Made by a program: the position numbers and the translations under genes. Under the pieces are notes generated by a model that made no database searches, was not told the DNA's origin, and was given only the letters and a program-made list of their open reading frames with translations. From assembly GCF_032854445.1 (NCBI RefSeq), contig NC_088295.1, positions 8,000,501 to 8,064,500 of the forward strand: a DNA stretch of 64,000 nucleotides. Reading direction: 5' to 3'. The DNA comes from Liolophura sinensis. Lineage: Eukaryota > Mollusca > Polyplacophora > Chitonida > Chitonidae. Shown piece after piece: positions 36,678 through 52,200 of the stretch. How positions within the stretch are numbered: the stretch's first letter is position 1; every line of letters begins with the position of its first letter.

Positions 36678-39600
36678 TCACTCTCTGTGAGAAGAACAGA
36701 GTCTTTTAGACGTGGGTTCTTTAGAGGTGCCCTCCTCCATTTCTGTGAAATTACGCTTCCGTGCCCCGACAGTTTCACGACATCTATCTGCTGACTCTAA
36801 AGGACTTGGTTGTAGAAGCCAGCCAACATTATTGTAGAGGAATGTCCGTAGCCCTGGAGGCAGAATCAAAGCCTCTAAGACGTCCTTGTGGTGAGGAACA
36901 AGCTTTCGCAACACCTGGCAGCACATGAACTGGAGAGAAGTCTTAAACGATCGGCAGCGGATCACCTTCATACCTGAGCGGGCCGCTGTGGAGCACACCA
37001 TGGGGAATATAGACTTCCCTTGTAATCCGACGTAAGCAACACCTGAACACACAAAAACACATCCTCTTGTAATGAAACTGTTATGAAAAATCTTTTAAAA
37101 AGCACTGATCACTGAGAAAAAGGATTTACAAAATGTAATGTTTCTTTTAATCTTTGTTTAATTTATGGCATGGCCTTACATGTATAAAAAAGTTTCTCAA
37201 CATCCTTCTTAAGGTGTAAACATGGTTTCATTTTAGAGGGAGAACAATGGAGGTGGTTGGGGGGAACATGTCTGCTTCCATGCATGCAAGCAAATGACTC
37301 CCACCTGATGTCATGTTCAGAAATTCTTGAGTGTTACTGGGAAATATGCATTGATGAAATAGCAAATACATTACGGAAAATGACCTAAAATTTTGTTAAT
37401 AAGTGCACGGCTCATCTTGCCAGATCCTGACAGTTCTACTGATCTTGACGTGTTTTCAGGATTACTGGGATAAGAAAGGTTGAACGATATGGGAAAATTC
37501 TAAGTTTCAAAATATGATTTTTATGATATTTGTTTGCCCCTAAAATAATAAATCTCAAAATTTTAGGTTCTTGTAAAAATGCTCTGTAAAGAAATGTATT
37601 TGTACCAAACCTCCTGCTGCTATGCTTTGTTAGTTTTTTCTTTCTTAAAATCTGGGGATTTTGGGGACTACCACTTGAGAACCCTGTGAACCGTATTAAC
37701 CTGTACAAAATACTGAAATAATTCTACATCCATGTAACACTTTCCCTTGTTGAACAAATTCTGTTGTGAGCACCAATATTAAACTTCATTTTATACTTTT
37801 ACATAAGTAATTACACACAATAAATATTTTACTAATAATTTCATAAAAATTCATTGAGGGAATTTACCAAGAGGTTTCCTGTTCTTAAAGAACGACAGGG
37901 CCCCATGCCACATGTCCAGATGAACTCCAATAATTGTGCCCTGGCCAAACTTTGAGGAATAGGATTTCTTCAGTGACTTGTGCTGTAGGAAGCCATTATA
38001 TGAAAGCCCCCAGCTTTCGCTGTCCTTGCCCAGCAGACTGCAGAACATGTGACGATACTTGTCTAGGTCCACCTCAGCTGTTCCCACTCCTACCATCTGT
38101 GTGCAAGCAAGAATGCAGGATTTAACAAGGGTTATATTCATTGTGCCTGTTGTGTATCTTCAAGTATTTTAAAACTGGAAAAGCATGTCAACAACAGCAC
38201 TGTTTAAATTTTGTACCAGATTTAAGCTGTATGTTCCTAAAACTTTCAAAAACTTTGTTCCATTTTATGAATTCAGCTGTGTCCAGTGAAAATTACTTTT
38301 TAAATGCTGTACCTATTTATATTTATTTATTTATCTGATTTGTGTTTTATGCTGTACTCAAGAATTGTATCTATTTATAAGATGTTATGACATTTCCTAT
38401 GCTAACACCTGAAGTCTTTACTTCATGAAGGCAAAATGTTTATAATTCATTACAATGTATTAGTCATTGGATCAGACTATCATAAGTAAAAAGTGAAAAG
38501 TATTGTGTTAAAGGAAAAGACAGCTCCTGGCTAAAACATATTTAAATGGAAAGCAGGATACTCAAGCTTTCTAGAAAATATCATACTATATTATTTAATG
38601 ATATTTCACTGAATAACATGTAAAAGAAAATAACAATACTGCACAAGTGGCTGGTGTATGTCGAGGCAGCCATCTTGAAAATTTTTTCCAATCAAACATG
38701 TTTCTATCAGATTGTGTGGCCTAAGCCGTGACACAGCCCTTACCCATTCATTCCATGAAGTGACATATGATAACAGAGAACTACTGCATAAGACATCATT
38801 TTGAGATCGTTTACAACGATTTAGTTACGGGCAGCTGAAGCATTTTGCAAAGTGTTGTGGGGCAGGTCTGTATCCTTTACAGACCACCACAGACGTATAA
38901 TCAATTGATCTACAAGCCGTGTAATATTCAACAATGGTATCACAAATTATGTCAGACAGTAGCATACCATCTCGGACCAATCCACATTCATCTCCCCAAA
39001 TACATTTTTGTCATTCATTTTAGTGTTTCGTCAGCAATTTCTAAATAACAAATATCCGAGTCAGTGCAAAATTCATCAGGAATGCCGACGGTATATGGGA
39101 ATGATAAGATGACAGCTCACCAGACAATACTTAAAATCAATTAAAAATCTTATGATATAATTTTTTTTCCCTGAATCCATTACAACTGAAGAATTTAAAT
39201 TTTGCTCCTTCTTCTTTCTCACAATCATGGGATGTTTTTTTTTCTGTTTTTTTTTATACAGTACAGTAAAATTATTGAAAGACTATGTTGAAGCCGAGGT
39301 GCTTTCTCTGATGTCTGCAATAACTAGGTCAGGTCAACACTGCTTTCATCTTCAAAGGCACCACTACAAAATTGAAGCATGAAATCCAACGAATGCCTAG
39401 ATCAGCCTTAGTGGTACTTAGATTTACTGCAGTTCCATTTGTTTCAGAACTGAGTATGAATCTAGTTTTACAACAATCCTGTTGTAATTTTGTAACCATT
39501 TAATTGGGGTCAAAATCAACAGAACAACCCCTATAGAGGCTACAACCTGAACCAGGGATACCCTGTCCATTCATGTGTAGCTATGCTATTGAAACAGGGT

Positions 39601-41628
39601 CGCTCTAGTTCCTTGTAAATGATATAGTAGGCCTAATGTATCAACAGTTCAAGCAGTGGAAGAAATATCCTTCCAGTATGTCCAATTTCCGAGAAAACTA
39701 TATTTATCATTTTGGCCTTCATCGCCGAAGTCTTTCAACTTTTACCTGTGACCGGCTACTGCTCAGAATATTATATGGAAAATACCTTCGACGTTAGAGA
39801 GCTAGAGTAAACATTATGTCACCTTGCCCTCAATAACGGAGACATGCTGAAGCTGTATCAAGGCCAAGTTTCATTAAACTTTTACTGGGTTGAAAAAAAA
39901 AAAGGTCTAAAAAAACAGTTAATGCCGGTTTACGATACTTTGAATGGTGGTCTTTCACTCGACATAAACATTAGTCAGGTCTTTCCCTTTAACTGAAAAC
40001 TTGCCATGTAGCATAAGCTGGCAGTATTAGTTTCATGACAAGTGAAAAAAAAGTTCTCTAACATTATATAAGTACAATTTCTTGGTTTATTATCACCCCA
40101 AAACATGTATGTGTCACATTTATAACCTGGCAACTGATTGGGCATACACAGAAAAATTAAAGTATAAGCTGTACATAGAAGCACATTACAGTTAAGTTGC
40201 AGGGGTTATTTTACCATGTCTGTTCCATAGACAGGTGTTGTCATTTTAACCTCCCAGTAATACTGATCTTCCTTCATCACTTTGGTCCCTCGCACACCAG
40301 CCGTTCCACAGCTGAAGTCCACATGGAATAAAACTTCCCGTAAATCCTGCTTCAGCAAGCTTGCTGATGATTTGGTTTTCTCCTCCCACACCCATTCAAA
40401 TACTGTGAAATAATATTGGGTGAAAAATGTCATTTGATAAATAATGTAATATTTTAGCACTTTCACAACTGCCCTACACTTCAGTCCATACCTCATCTTT
40501 GTGAGAGATTTAACCAGCCATAAAATCTAACACAGAAAAAACAATTCCTTACGTCGGGCATAACACCAATATTATTTCTGGTTTTAAGGATGAATCGACA
40601 CTAAAATGTCCAAAAATTTAATAACATAAAACTGAAAATCCACCCTTTTACTTTGATCTTGACGCTTTTTTGACTTTTAGGGGAGGGGAGTTAAGGCTTT
40701 CTAATCATGTAAAAAAGGACATATGGCTTGGGCACAGCACATTTCCTGCTAATCAGAAGACTTCTGAGTTTTCATTTCATTATCTCTAGCATTGAAAAAA
40801 GATTCAATCTGTTTGTCAAACAAATATTTATTGGTGTGTCCTTACCGAAAAAAAATTGCATGAACATGACTGGACATTTTTCATCTGACAAAAAAAGCTC
40901 TTTTTTATGGATAGAAATTTTCAATTATAAAACTGTCAATGATTTACTCTTAAACAATGTCTGTGTATTCCTTGACATTTACTGTATATGTAGATAATAC
41001 TGAAAAAAAAATTAAACAAATAACCTGAATCTTCCTCCCCACATGTGCAATATAGACCAGAGTCTGCCCCATTCTGATAACATGCACAAAATGATTCCCC
41101 TTTCACAGGCTTGGAGGACAGTACAGGGAAGGGTGGGGTTGCACATCGCTCGTCTTCACTCTCCTCCACCCCGGTTTCCTCATCCACCTCGGCCTCGTCT
41201 CCAGATAGGCCTGGCGAGGACACAAAACCACTAACACTGGATGATAATGTGTGAGAGGTGAACAATTCCTCTCCAGTGTTGAACATCATGTCAGAGTCTG
41301 TTCGGTCACCATTCCCTGCTGCTGGGGATGCAAGCTCACCCCACAGAGCAACTGTACTGCTGTTTGAGCTCGAAATGCCTGATGTGTTACCGTATAGCAC
41401 AGGGGCGGATACATAGTTTGATATGGACGACTGCTCTGTGGATGTTTTGTCGTCAGAATCACCTTGGTCTCTGTTCTCAATGCTAGGTGTCACTTCCCTG
41501 TCTGTTGCTGCCATTCTTCCATTCAAGTCTGTACTACCAGTACAAGAACACTTTCTTCCGCCTTCATCATGCGTGCTAGGGCCAGCTTCCTCGTCGGCTG
41601 GAGAGAGAACTATTGTTTTAGAAGACAT
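36678..41628 (-). CDS. SPSB3: SPRY domain-containing SOCS box protein 3
   Basis: Four coding exons: 41628-41025, 40402-40215, 38096-37868 and 37042-36678. They join in phase to 461 codons plus TGA. Residues 1-200 are a Ser/Glu/Gly-rich, low-complexity leader with a Cys cluster ([19 protein letters not shown]) just before the SPRY domain. The SPRY domain runs from about 202 (FEWVWEEKT) to about 372 and includes [29 protein letters not shown] and [13 protein letters not shown] box follows at about 377-417, with [17 protein letters not shown] at its end. SPSB proteins are substrate receptors of Cullin-RING (elongin B/C) ubiquitin ligases. Human SPSB3 is shorter (about 355 residues), mainly in the leader. 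The donor of the first exon, CAG-GTTATT, departs from consensus, yet all phases fit. Confidence 0.9.
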
Positions 41629-44600
41629 GGTTACTGGGAAAGTTAAACATCACCGAGACTAACCGGTTTGTGTCGGAACTAAGTCAGGTTGACATAAAGT
41701 AAACTTGTGATCACCGACTTATGAGCCCAATCGCACTTACTAATACTAGGTTACAATATCAACTACCAGTTCGGCACCACCACTGACGTTGAACAATCCT
41801 TCACCCTCCACGCTGGTTACAATACGTTGAACCGTAATGCATCCGATCCACAGAGTTTCACATTATTTAAAATAGTCAGAATTGTTTCCGATACACACAG
41901 TTTCGGGTTGGTGAGAAATAAAACATGATCTGTAAGTTCGCTCCTGTGTTGGCTGTACTGTAGAGGTCAAGGATACCGTCAGCCAGATTTTTACCTTCCT
42001 CACAGAAGAGTTCCGTAATAGGCCTACATATTCAATGGCAGACGCCTTGGCCAAGTGTTTGAAGTTAAACATAGATGTGTCCAAAAAGTCTATAATCATC
42101 TGTCCGTCCGCATCACAAAATGAAAGGTCTAAAGTATCATACCATTTTACACCTCTTGGTAGAAATAGATAAAAATCAAGATCAATCCAAATAGTGGCTT
42201 TGCACTACACCTAGTGGGATTTGAACTCTTAACCGATTGCCATGATAAAGTAAAAAAAAAAAAAAAAATAACAAATAAACAAAAACGGAATAAAACACCA
42301 CTTTCAAGAGATTGGACAAGTACTTTGAGTGTAGAACTATAAACCGCCAAGGTGTACATGATAGATTTCGGGATACAGAGGTCACATTCAAATCCATCTT
42401 TTGGTGTTTTGGCCATGGCTTTATGTCAAGAGGTTGGTCATGTGCATGGAGAAGGTCAATAGTTAACATCAATTTCCTATAATCTGACTGCCATCAGTTA
42501 CATATCAGTATATATTGCTAGATGAAAATTTCTGAGCACAGCATAAAAGACCTGTCTAATGAATAAATAAATATAGCCATCATCTAGGTGTAGAGGGCTA
42601 TTTGAAATTATTCGAAAACAAAGAATGAAAATGTAGTAGAGACAGAGCTATGACCATAAAACTGGACAGACATTCTGATAATATAAATTGCATGTGTCAT
42701 ATTGTTAACAATCAATTTCATCATGTTGAGATATCGAACATTAGCAAACACATACACGTGGCTAATACCATTTGTCACCTGGGGACAGGGCCCACTTTCA
42801 CAACTGAAAACTTCTTATGTCAGTTTTCTGTAACTTTCTTTATAAAATACATTGCCATCAGACAATATAATCTATAGACGTCATTTACTAAAATAACTTT
42901 ACGAGAAATATTATTAACATCACTGTTTAGTGAAAGTGGTACCTGGCCTGCAAGTGTGTGGCTTTTCTAAAATAAAACTTCACCTTAGTTCTTAATGCAG
43001 ACAGTAGACATTGACAGAGTCAGGTTTTCTTTAGGTAATGGATTTTTATTTCATAAAAGAGGATCAGATGCAGTATCAAAATATTCAGCCAAACAAGCAT
43101 AACAACTAATGAGCTAACTACAGCACAACCACTTGTATCACTGAACAAGATCACCTTCATCAAAACATCTATAGTAGTCAAGGCATGAGGTGCAAGGGAA
43201 GGCAACAAGCTTTCCCCTCCAAAATCTGAATTCCTATGCCATTTGCAGTATAAATGACAAGAAATTCAATTCAATATTCTGAGTATTTAAGTAGATTTTC
43301 TTAAAAATTCAACCACATCAATTTGAGTTGACACACACATATATACATACAAAAATCTCAACAATACAATCATTATATCTTTTTGGCTTACTATAAAACT
43401 ACCTGTATCTACATAATACATTGTAATACATGCACCTTATTCACATATTACAACTTCGCAGGAAAAAAAGATCAACTAAAATAGGAGTTTTAACAAAATT
43501 TAATAGACTTTGTTGTTAATGACTGAAGAAGATGGCAAGGACATACAAATAATAAGAATTCAACACTTTGGAGTAGTCATAATATCATAAAGATAGGCCA
43601 ACAAAAAATAATTAAAACAGAGGTATGACATACTCATATATAAATGTTAAAAGACTAGGACCTATAATAAACCAACAATTTATCCTAGTTGGTGACTTTA
43701 GTGTTGGAAGGATTATTGAGCAAAAAAGATATGGCAAAAACTCTGAATCCGACTAATATGTCACTGAAATGAAGTGTGGTCAGAGTAATACGCATTCATG
43801 ATCTTAAAATAAACACAATAAAAAAAAAAAGCTGATGCCTAGACGGATTATGGTGATGCCCTCCTGCAAAGAACAGGGCAACGATTAATTGTTATTATAC
43901 AGAACCTACCTGTCTAATATTGCAAAAAGTCCAATTTATTTCAATCAATCTTATTCATAACTGATAACCCAACAGAAATCAGCATGGACCATTGACTATA
44001 AAATCCTTTTATTCAATGTACATTGTTCACATGACATTAACCTGTACATGTTAAACCAAAACAGAAAAATAATTAATACATTTTGAAGAAACTGATCTTA
44101 AATAGAGATGATATTCTTATTCCTTTATATATCTGTTCATCAACATGTGGGGTATAATACACACATGTATACATATGCATGTATATCTACACTTCAAAAC
44201 AATACAATGAATGAAACTAAATACGTAACTAAGAAGCGGTCATGTTTTTGGAAACACTTGCATAGAACAAAGAAAAACTGCTTAAGTAAACACATGAAAC
44301 TGAATAATAAAATGAGCACTAAAATATCACTAAAGTACACATATCCAATAAAACTGAATCTTTATGCCACATAGCTGGCTGCCCTAAAATGTGTAATCTC
44401 AAACCATCAATAAATAATGCTTAATTAAGTAATACATGAATTGGTTTCAGAGAAATATGCCATGGAAAATTCAGATCTGTGGCATCAGCACTAAAAACAT
44501 GTACACAAGTAAGAGGAATACTGATGCCTTTACAAAACTATATATTATACTGACCTTTCCTCAGTTCAAAACAAAAAGACTATACATGCCTCATGTACAA

Positions 44601-46250
44601 CAATGTTCTAACACTAACAGTACAGCTGACAAGTTGTCTTCATGCTTCATTCGAAATACATGTAATTCTACATGTACAGAAAGGTGAATATGACCAGGTT
44701 TGGGAAGAACTTACATGAGCTTTGGAAGCAATACACAGCGAACACATATATGTCAAATGTCTGGACTACACTATGTGATGACCAATCTCTAACTACCCTA
44801 ATTCTTTAAATTGTTGAGACGTATACATGTGAATGTAGCAGGAATATTTCTCTTTTCTCCCAAGGTGAGTTCATCTAATGAACAACATATACATATTTTT
44901 ACTTTTCCAAAAAAAACAGAGAGAGAACTGTATTTCCTTGCTTTCAGCACTACTAATATCTGTCCTATACATGAGAAGAGTTCTGGTAGGATACACCTAC
45001 ATGTATTTGCCTATTGGTATAAGAGATGTTAACCTATGAGGCCAGGTTCATTAATGTCGACCAATCACTGGTAATAACCATTTTAATAAGAATGCCTGCA
45101 GATTATTCTCAACAATTTATTTGGATCATGTCTCTGCAACTTGTTTACAGTTTGTATTCTCTGAAAAACAAACTGAGAATTTTTTTTAAGAACCTGTAGC
45201 TTCTCAACGTATTTATACAAGCCAACTTGATGGATTGTTGTTTATTTTCAAGAATTAATAATAAAACATATACAAGAGGTGTTGACATGCAGTTCTTCAC
45301 TTGGAGAGTACCAGACATTGTTTGTATTTTTGACCTGCCAGCATGAAGTCAATCCTGGCTAAAGTATGTGTACTAGACAACAAAAGCTGTAAACATGTCA
45401 AATAAATCAATTAAACAAGATTTTCAGATTTAAAGTGTGAATATAAAACCATAATGTACAAAAATTAATTAATAATAGTGACATTTTCTACATTCAAGCC
45501 AGATCATTGACTAGATGAAGTTTCAGTAAAAACATTAACTGTGACATGTTTATTAAAAGACAATGCTTTGCACTGTTGACATAAAGGGATTTCAATGAAA
45601 TATAATGCATATTTCTTTACACACTAGAAATTTGACCATAACTTCTCCAGGTATTCTGGTGAATGGATTGGCACATATGACTATATGTAAATTATATTAT
45701 GATGTTCACAAAAGTTTTGCTTGAGTAATTGTAACCAAGGTAAATGACAATCGATCATAACGTTCAATGCCTATCTTAAAATGAAATGATGCTCTGTAAT
45801 TAGAGAAGACAACGTAGCAATTACAATCACAGTACTATAAACACTCGAGTAAGTTATATGAGGCTTGACATTTTCCTGACATAGTTAGTGCCTGTCGTCA
45901 AAAAAGAAAACCTTACACAAAGCTGAACATATTGTGCATTACATTAATATCTCTGCTTCAATATTTACAGGTACAAGACAGAGATACAATCTAGAAATCA
46001 CATGAAGAAAACACTCAAAGTCTATTCATGGTTAGCTTAAACCTGCAGTCTTCTGTCAGACAGCTGCTGAGCCACAGAAAGCATCAGAAAAGCATACAGT
46101 ATCTTGTAGACGTATGACCATCTCAAACTCTATTGCAGAGACTGTGAGATACATGTCAGCCAAGCATGCATTGGTACAGATGTTTAATGTTGGAGTTCAT
46201 GCTCCTGCCAGACCTCCACAGGGCCCTACACCCACAACCACAGGTGAGCT
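41629..46250. other. Intergenic/3' UTR region, no gene seen
   Basis: AT-rich DNA between the SPSB3 start and the stop of the next minus-strand gene. It must contain the SPSB3 promoter (near 41630-41900) and the 3' UTR of the unrecognised gene. Near 42190-42270, GTGGGATTTGAACTC followed by an A-rich run resembles a fragment of a tRNA-like SINE head, too short to assign. No open frame shows protein-family resemblance. Confidence 0.5.
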
Positions 46251-49200
46251 TTACCACATGCTCTTGTCATTAGCCCCTGGGTCCTCGAGTGTATCATCAG
46301 TCATTGCCACACAACGATTGTCCATTTCCTGTTCAGAATACACAACCTTTTCTTCTTTATCACTTCTACCCCTATTCTCTTTACTCTCCTCCGCTACAGC
46401 AACCTGCCTGTGTGCCCTCTCCTGTAGTCGTGGTGAACTTCGTGCGACGCTTTCATCCGAAAATGACCGTTCTTGCTCTGCCAGGTGTGTGATGACGTCA
46501 ACAGGTTCGGAGGTGTTGTCTGGTGTGCTTGGTTCCTGCTCTGACAGCTCTATCGGGTCGCCGATATCAACGTAGGGTACCTCCTTAGTGGCCCTGATGA
46601 TCCTCTGACAATACACATCCTCAAACTTGATTGGATCCCTGTCATGTTCCCTGAAAACCAACATTAATATATGTACATATGAGAATAAAGCTAGTGTTTT
46701 ACTCCAGTACTGATGAAGATCGAATACAGTAATACAGGTGTTAGGATCAGTGTATCAGTCAAGACAATCACTGGATGCACCCTTTTATTTGTTTTATATA
46801 GGCACATACAATTATTGTAAAATGGAGTACCAACACTGGAAAATATTGGTTTCACTGAAATGAAGTCATACATGAGTTTTCAGAGGTACATGGACTGCTA
46901 ACAATTCTTAGATGCACAAAGCTATACTGGCAGGGGGAGGGTACACCAAAAGGTTCCTCACCTGTTGTATGTACAAAGCTATGCTGGCAGGGTGGGGTAA
47001 TGGGAGTGGTATATCACCTTTTGTATACAGACACAGATATACTGGCAAGGTGGGGATACTGGTAGTGGTATCTCACATGTTGTATATTGACACGGCTATA
47101 CTGGCAGGATGGAGTACTAGGAGTGGTATCTCACCTGTTGTACATGGACACAGCTATACTGACAGGATGGGGTACTGGGAGTGGTATCTCACCTGTTGTA
47201 TATGGGCAGAGCTATACTGACAGGATGGGGTACTGGGAGTGGTATCTCACCTGTTGTATATGGGCAGAGCTATACTGACAGGATGGGGTACTGGGAGTGG
47301 TATCTCACCTGTTGTACATGGACACAGCTATACTGGCAGGATGGGGTACAGGGAGTGGTATCTCACCTGTTGTATATTGGCAGAGCTATACTGGCAGGGT
47401 GGAGTACTGGAAGTGGTATCTCACCTGTTGTACATGGACACAGCTACACTGACAGGATGGGGTACTGGGAGTGGTATCTCACCTGTTGTATATGGGCAGA
47501 GCTATACTGACAGGATGGGGTACTGGGAGTGGTATCTCACCTGTTGTATATGGGCAGAGCTATACTGACAGGATGGGGTACTGGGAGTGGTATCTCACCT
47601 GTTGTACATGGACACAGCTACACTGGCAGGATGGGGTACAGGGAGTGGTATCTCACCTGTTGTATATGGGCAGAGCTATACTGGCAGGATGGGGTGCTGG
47701 GAGTGGTACCTCACTTGTTGTATATGGACACGGCTATACTGGCAGGATGGGGTACTGGTAGTGGTACCTCACCTGTTGTATATGGACACGGCTATACTGG
47801 CAGGATGGGGTGCTGGGAGTGGTACCTCACTTGTTGTATATTGACACGGCTATACTGGCAGGATGGGGTACTGGGAGTGGTATCTCACATGTTGTATATG
47901 GACATGGCTATACTGGCAGAATGGGGTACTAGGAGTGGTATCTCACCTGTTGTATATAGACATGGCTATACTGGCAGGATGGGGTACTGGGAGTAGTATC
48001 TCACCTGTTGTATATAGACATGGCTATACTGGCAGGATGGGGTACTTGGAGGAGTATTTTGCCAGCTATGCTGGCAGAATGGGGTACTGGGAGTGGTATC
48101 TCACCTGTTGTATATGGACACAGCTATACTGGCAGGATGGGGTACTGGGAGTGGTATCTCACCTGTAGTATATGGACACGGCTATACTGGCAGGGTGGGG
48201 TACTGCGAGCAGTATCTCACCTGTTGTATATGGACACGGCTATACTGGCAGGGTGGAGTACTGGGAGTGGTATCTCACCTGTTGTATATGGACACGGCTA
48301 TACTGGCAGGGTGGAATACAGGGAGTGGTATCTCACCTGTTGTATATAGACACTGCTATACTGGCAGACTGGGGTGCTAGGAGTGGTATCTCACCTGTTG
48401 CATATAGACATGGCTATACTGGCAGGATGGGGTACTGGGAGTGGTATCTCACTTGTTGTATGTGGACACGGGGTACTGGGAGAGGTATCTCACCTGTTGT
48501 ATATGGACACAGTTATACTAGCAGGATGGGGTACAGGGAATGGTATCTCACCTGTTGTATATAGACACTGCGATACTGGCAGGCTGGGGTGCTAGGAGTG
48601 GTATCTCACCTGTAGTATATGGACATGGCTATACTGGCAGGCTGGGGTGCTGCGAGTGGTATCTCACATGTTGTATATGGACACAGCTATACTGGCAGGA
48701 TGGGGTACTGGGAGTGGTATATCCCCTGTTGTATATGGACACAGCTATAGTGGCAGGATGGGGTACTGGGAGTGGTATCTCACCTGTTGTATATGGACGT
48801 GGCTATTCTGGCAGAATGGGGTACTGGGAGTGGTATCTCACCTGTTGTATATGGACACGGTTATACAGGCAGGGTGGAGTACTGGGAGTGGTATCTCACC
48901 TGTTGTATATGGATACAGCTATACTGGCAGGATGGGGTACAGGGAGTGGTATCTCACCTGTTGTATATGGACGTGGCTATTCTGGCAGAATGGGGTACTG
49001 GGAGTGGTATCTCACCTGTTGTGCATGGACACGGTTATACTGGCAGGGTGGAGTACTGGGAGTGGTATCTCACATGTTGTATATAGATACAGCTACACTG
49101 GCAGGGTGGAGTACTGAGAGTGGTATCTCACCTGTTGTATGTACAAAGCTATGCTGGCAGGGTGGGGTAATGGGAGTGGTATATCACCTTTTGTATACAG

Positions 49201-52200
49201 ACACAGATATACTGGCAAGGTGGGGATACTGGTAGTGGTATCTCACATGTTGTATATAGACATAGCTATATGTGGTGCTGGGAGTGGTCTGTTGTATATA
49301 GATACAGCTACACTGGCAGGGTGGAGTACTGAGAGTGGTATCTCACCTGTTGTATGTACAAAGCTATGCTGGCAGGGTGGGGTAATGGGAGTGGTATATC
49401 ACCTTTTGTATACAGACACAGATATACTGGCAAGGTGGGGATACTGGTAGTGGTATCTCACATGTTGTATATTGACACGGCTATACTGGCAGGATGGAGT
49501 ACTAGGAGTGGTATCTCACCTGTTGTACATGGACACAGCTATACTGACAGGATGGGGTACTGGGAGTGGTATCTCACCTGTTGTATATGGGCAGAGCTAT
49601 ACTGACAGGATGGGGTACTGGGAGTGGTATCTCACCTGTTGTATATGGGCAGAGCTATACTGACAGGATGGGGTACTGGGAGTGGTATCTCACCTGTTGT
49701 ACATGGACACAGCTATACTGGCAGGATGGGGTACAGGGAGTGGTATCTCACCTGTTGTATATTGGCAGAGCTATACTGGCAGGGTGGAGTACTGGAAGTG
49801 GTATCTCACCTGTTGTACATGGACACAGCTACACTGACAGGATGGGGTACTGGGAGTGGTATCTCACCTGTTGTATATGGGCAGAGCTATACTGACAGGA
49901 TGGGGTACTGGGAGTGGTATCTCACCTGTTGTATATGGGCAGAGCTATACTGACAGGATGGGGTACTGGGAGTGGTATCTCACCTGTTGTACATGGACAC
50001 AGCTACACTGGCAGGATGGGGTACAGGGAGTGGTATCTCACCTGTTGTATATGGGCAGAGCTATACTGGCAGGATGGGGTGCTGGGAGTGGTACCTCACT
50101 TGTTGTATATGGACACGGCTATACTGGCAGGATGGGGTACTGGTAGTGGTACCTCACCTGTTGTATATGGACACGGCTATACTGGCAGGATGGGGTGCTG
50201 GGAGTGGTACCTCACTTGTTGTATATTGACACGGCTATACTGGCAGGATGGGGTACTGGGAGTGGTATCTCACATGTTGTATATGGACATGGCTATACTG
50301 GCAGAATGGGGTACTAGGAGTGGTATCTCACCTGTTGTATATAGACATGGCTATACTGGCAGGATGGGGTACTGGGAGTAGTATCTCACCTGTTGTATAT
50401 AGACATGGCTATACTGGCAGGATGGGGTACTTGGAGGAGTATTTTGCCAGCTATGCTGGCAGAATGGGGTACTGGGAGTGGTATCTCACCTGTTGTATAT
50501 GGACACAGCTATACTGGCAGGATGGGGTACTGGGAGTGGTATCTCACCTGTAGTATATGGACACGGCTATACTGGCAGGGTGGGGTACTGCGAGCAGTAT
50601 CTCACCTGTTGTATATGGACACGGCTATACTGGCAGGGTGGAGTACTGGGAGTGGTATCTCACCTGTTGTATATGGACACGGCTATACTGGCAGGGTGGA
50701 ATACAGGGAGTGGTATCTCACCTGTTGTATATAGACACTGCTATACTGGCAGACTGGGGTGCTAGGAGTGGTATCTCACCTGTTGCATATAGACATGGCT
50801 ATACTGGCAGGATGGGGTACTGGGAGTGGTATCTCACTTGTTGTATGTGGACACGGGGTACTGGGAGAGGTATCTCACCTGTTGTATATGGACACAGTTA
50901 TACTAGCAGGATGGGGTACAGGGAATGGTATCTCACCTGTTGTATATAGACACTGCGATACTGGCAGGCTGGGGTGCTAGGAGTGGTATCTCACCTGTAG
51001 TATATGGACATGGCTATACTGGCAGGCTGGGGTGCTGCGAGTGGTATCTCACATGTTGTATATGGACACAGCTATACTGGCAGGATGGGGTACTGGGAGT
51101 GGTATATCCCCTGTTGTATATGGACACAGCTATAGTGGCAGGATGGGGTACTGGGAGTGGTATCTCACCTGTTGTATATGGACGTGGCTATTCTGGCAGA
51201 ATGGGGTACTGGGAGTGGTATCTCACCTGTTGTATATGGACACGGTTATACAGGCAGGGTGGAGTACTGGGAGTGGTATCTCACCTGTTGTATATGGATA
51301 CAGCTATACTGGCAGGATGGGGTACAGGGAGTGGTATCTCACCTGTTGTATATGGACGTGGCTATTCTGGCAGAATGGGGTACTGGGAGTGGTATCTCAC
51401 CTGTTGTGCATGGACACGGTTATACTGGCAGGGTGGAGTACTGGGAGTGGTATCTCACATGTTGTATATGGATACAGCTATACTGGCAGGCTGGGGTGCT
51501 AGGAGTGATATCTCACCTGTTGTACATGGACACAGCTATACTGGCAGGATGGGGTACTGGGAGTGGTATCTCACCTGTTGTACATGGACACGGCTATACT
51601 TGCAGGGTGGAGTACTGGGAGTGGTATTCACCTCTGGTATATGGACAAAGCTATACTGGCAGGGAGTGGTATCTCACCTGTTGTATATGGACAGAGCTAT
51701 ACTGGCAGGGTGGTGTACCGAGAGTGGCATTCACCTGTTGTATAAAGACACTGCTATACTGGCAGAATGGGGTACTGGGAGTGATACCTCACCTGTTGTA
51801 TATGGACAGAGCTATACTGGCAGGGTGGTGTACTGAGAGTGGCATTCACCTGTTGTATATAGATACTGCTATACTGGCAGGCTGGGGTACTGGGAGTGGT
51901 ATCTCACCTGTTGCATATGGACACAGCTATTCTGGCAGGGTGGGCTACTGGGTATATTTTATTTATTGATTTATTTGCTTGATGTTTTACGCCGTACTAA
52001 AGAATATTTCACTTATACAACGGTGACCAGCTTTATGGTGGGTGGAAACCGGGCACAACTCGGGGGAAACCCACAACCATCCACAGCTTGATGGCGGTCC
52101 TTCCCACGTACGGCCGGAGAGGAAGCCAGCATGAGCTGGACTTCAACTCACAGCGACCGGCCCGGATAGCACAGTTGGTAGAGCGCCCGCTTCGGGACCG

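Noticed and set aside
42190-42275. tRNA gene suggested by GGGATTTGAACTC
   Set aside because: Only a box-B-like motif is present next to an A-rich run. No cloverleaf can be drawn, so it is more likely a decayed SINE fragment.
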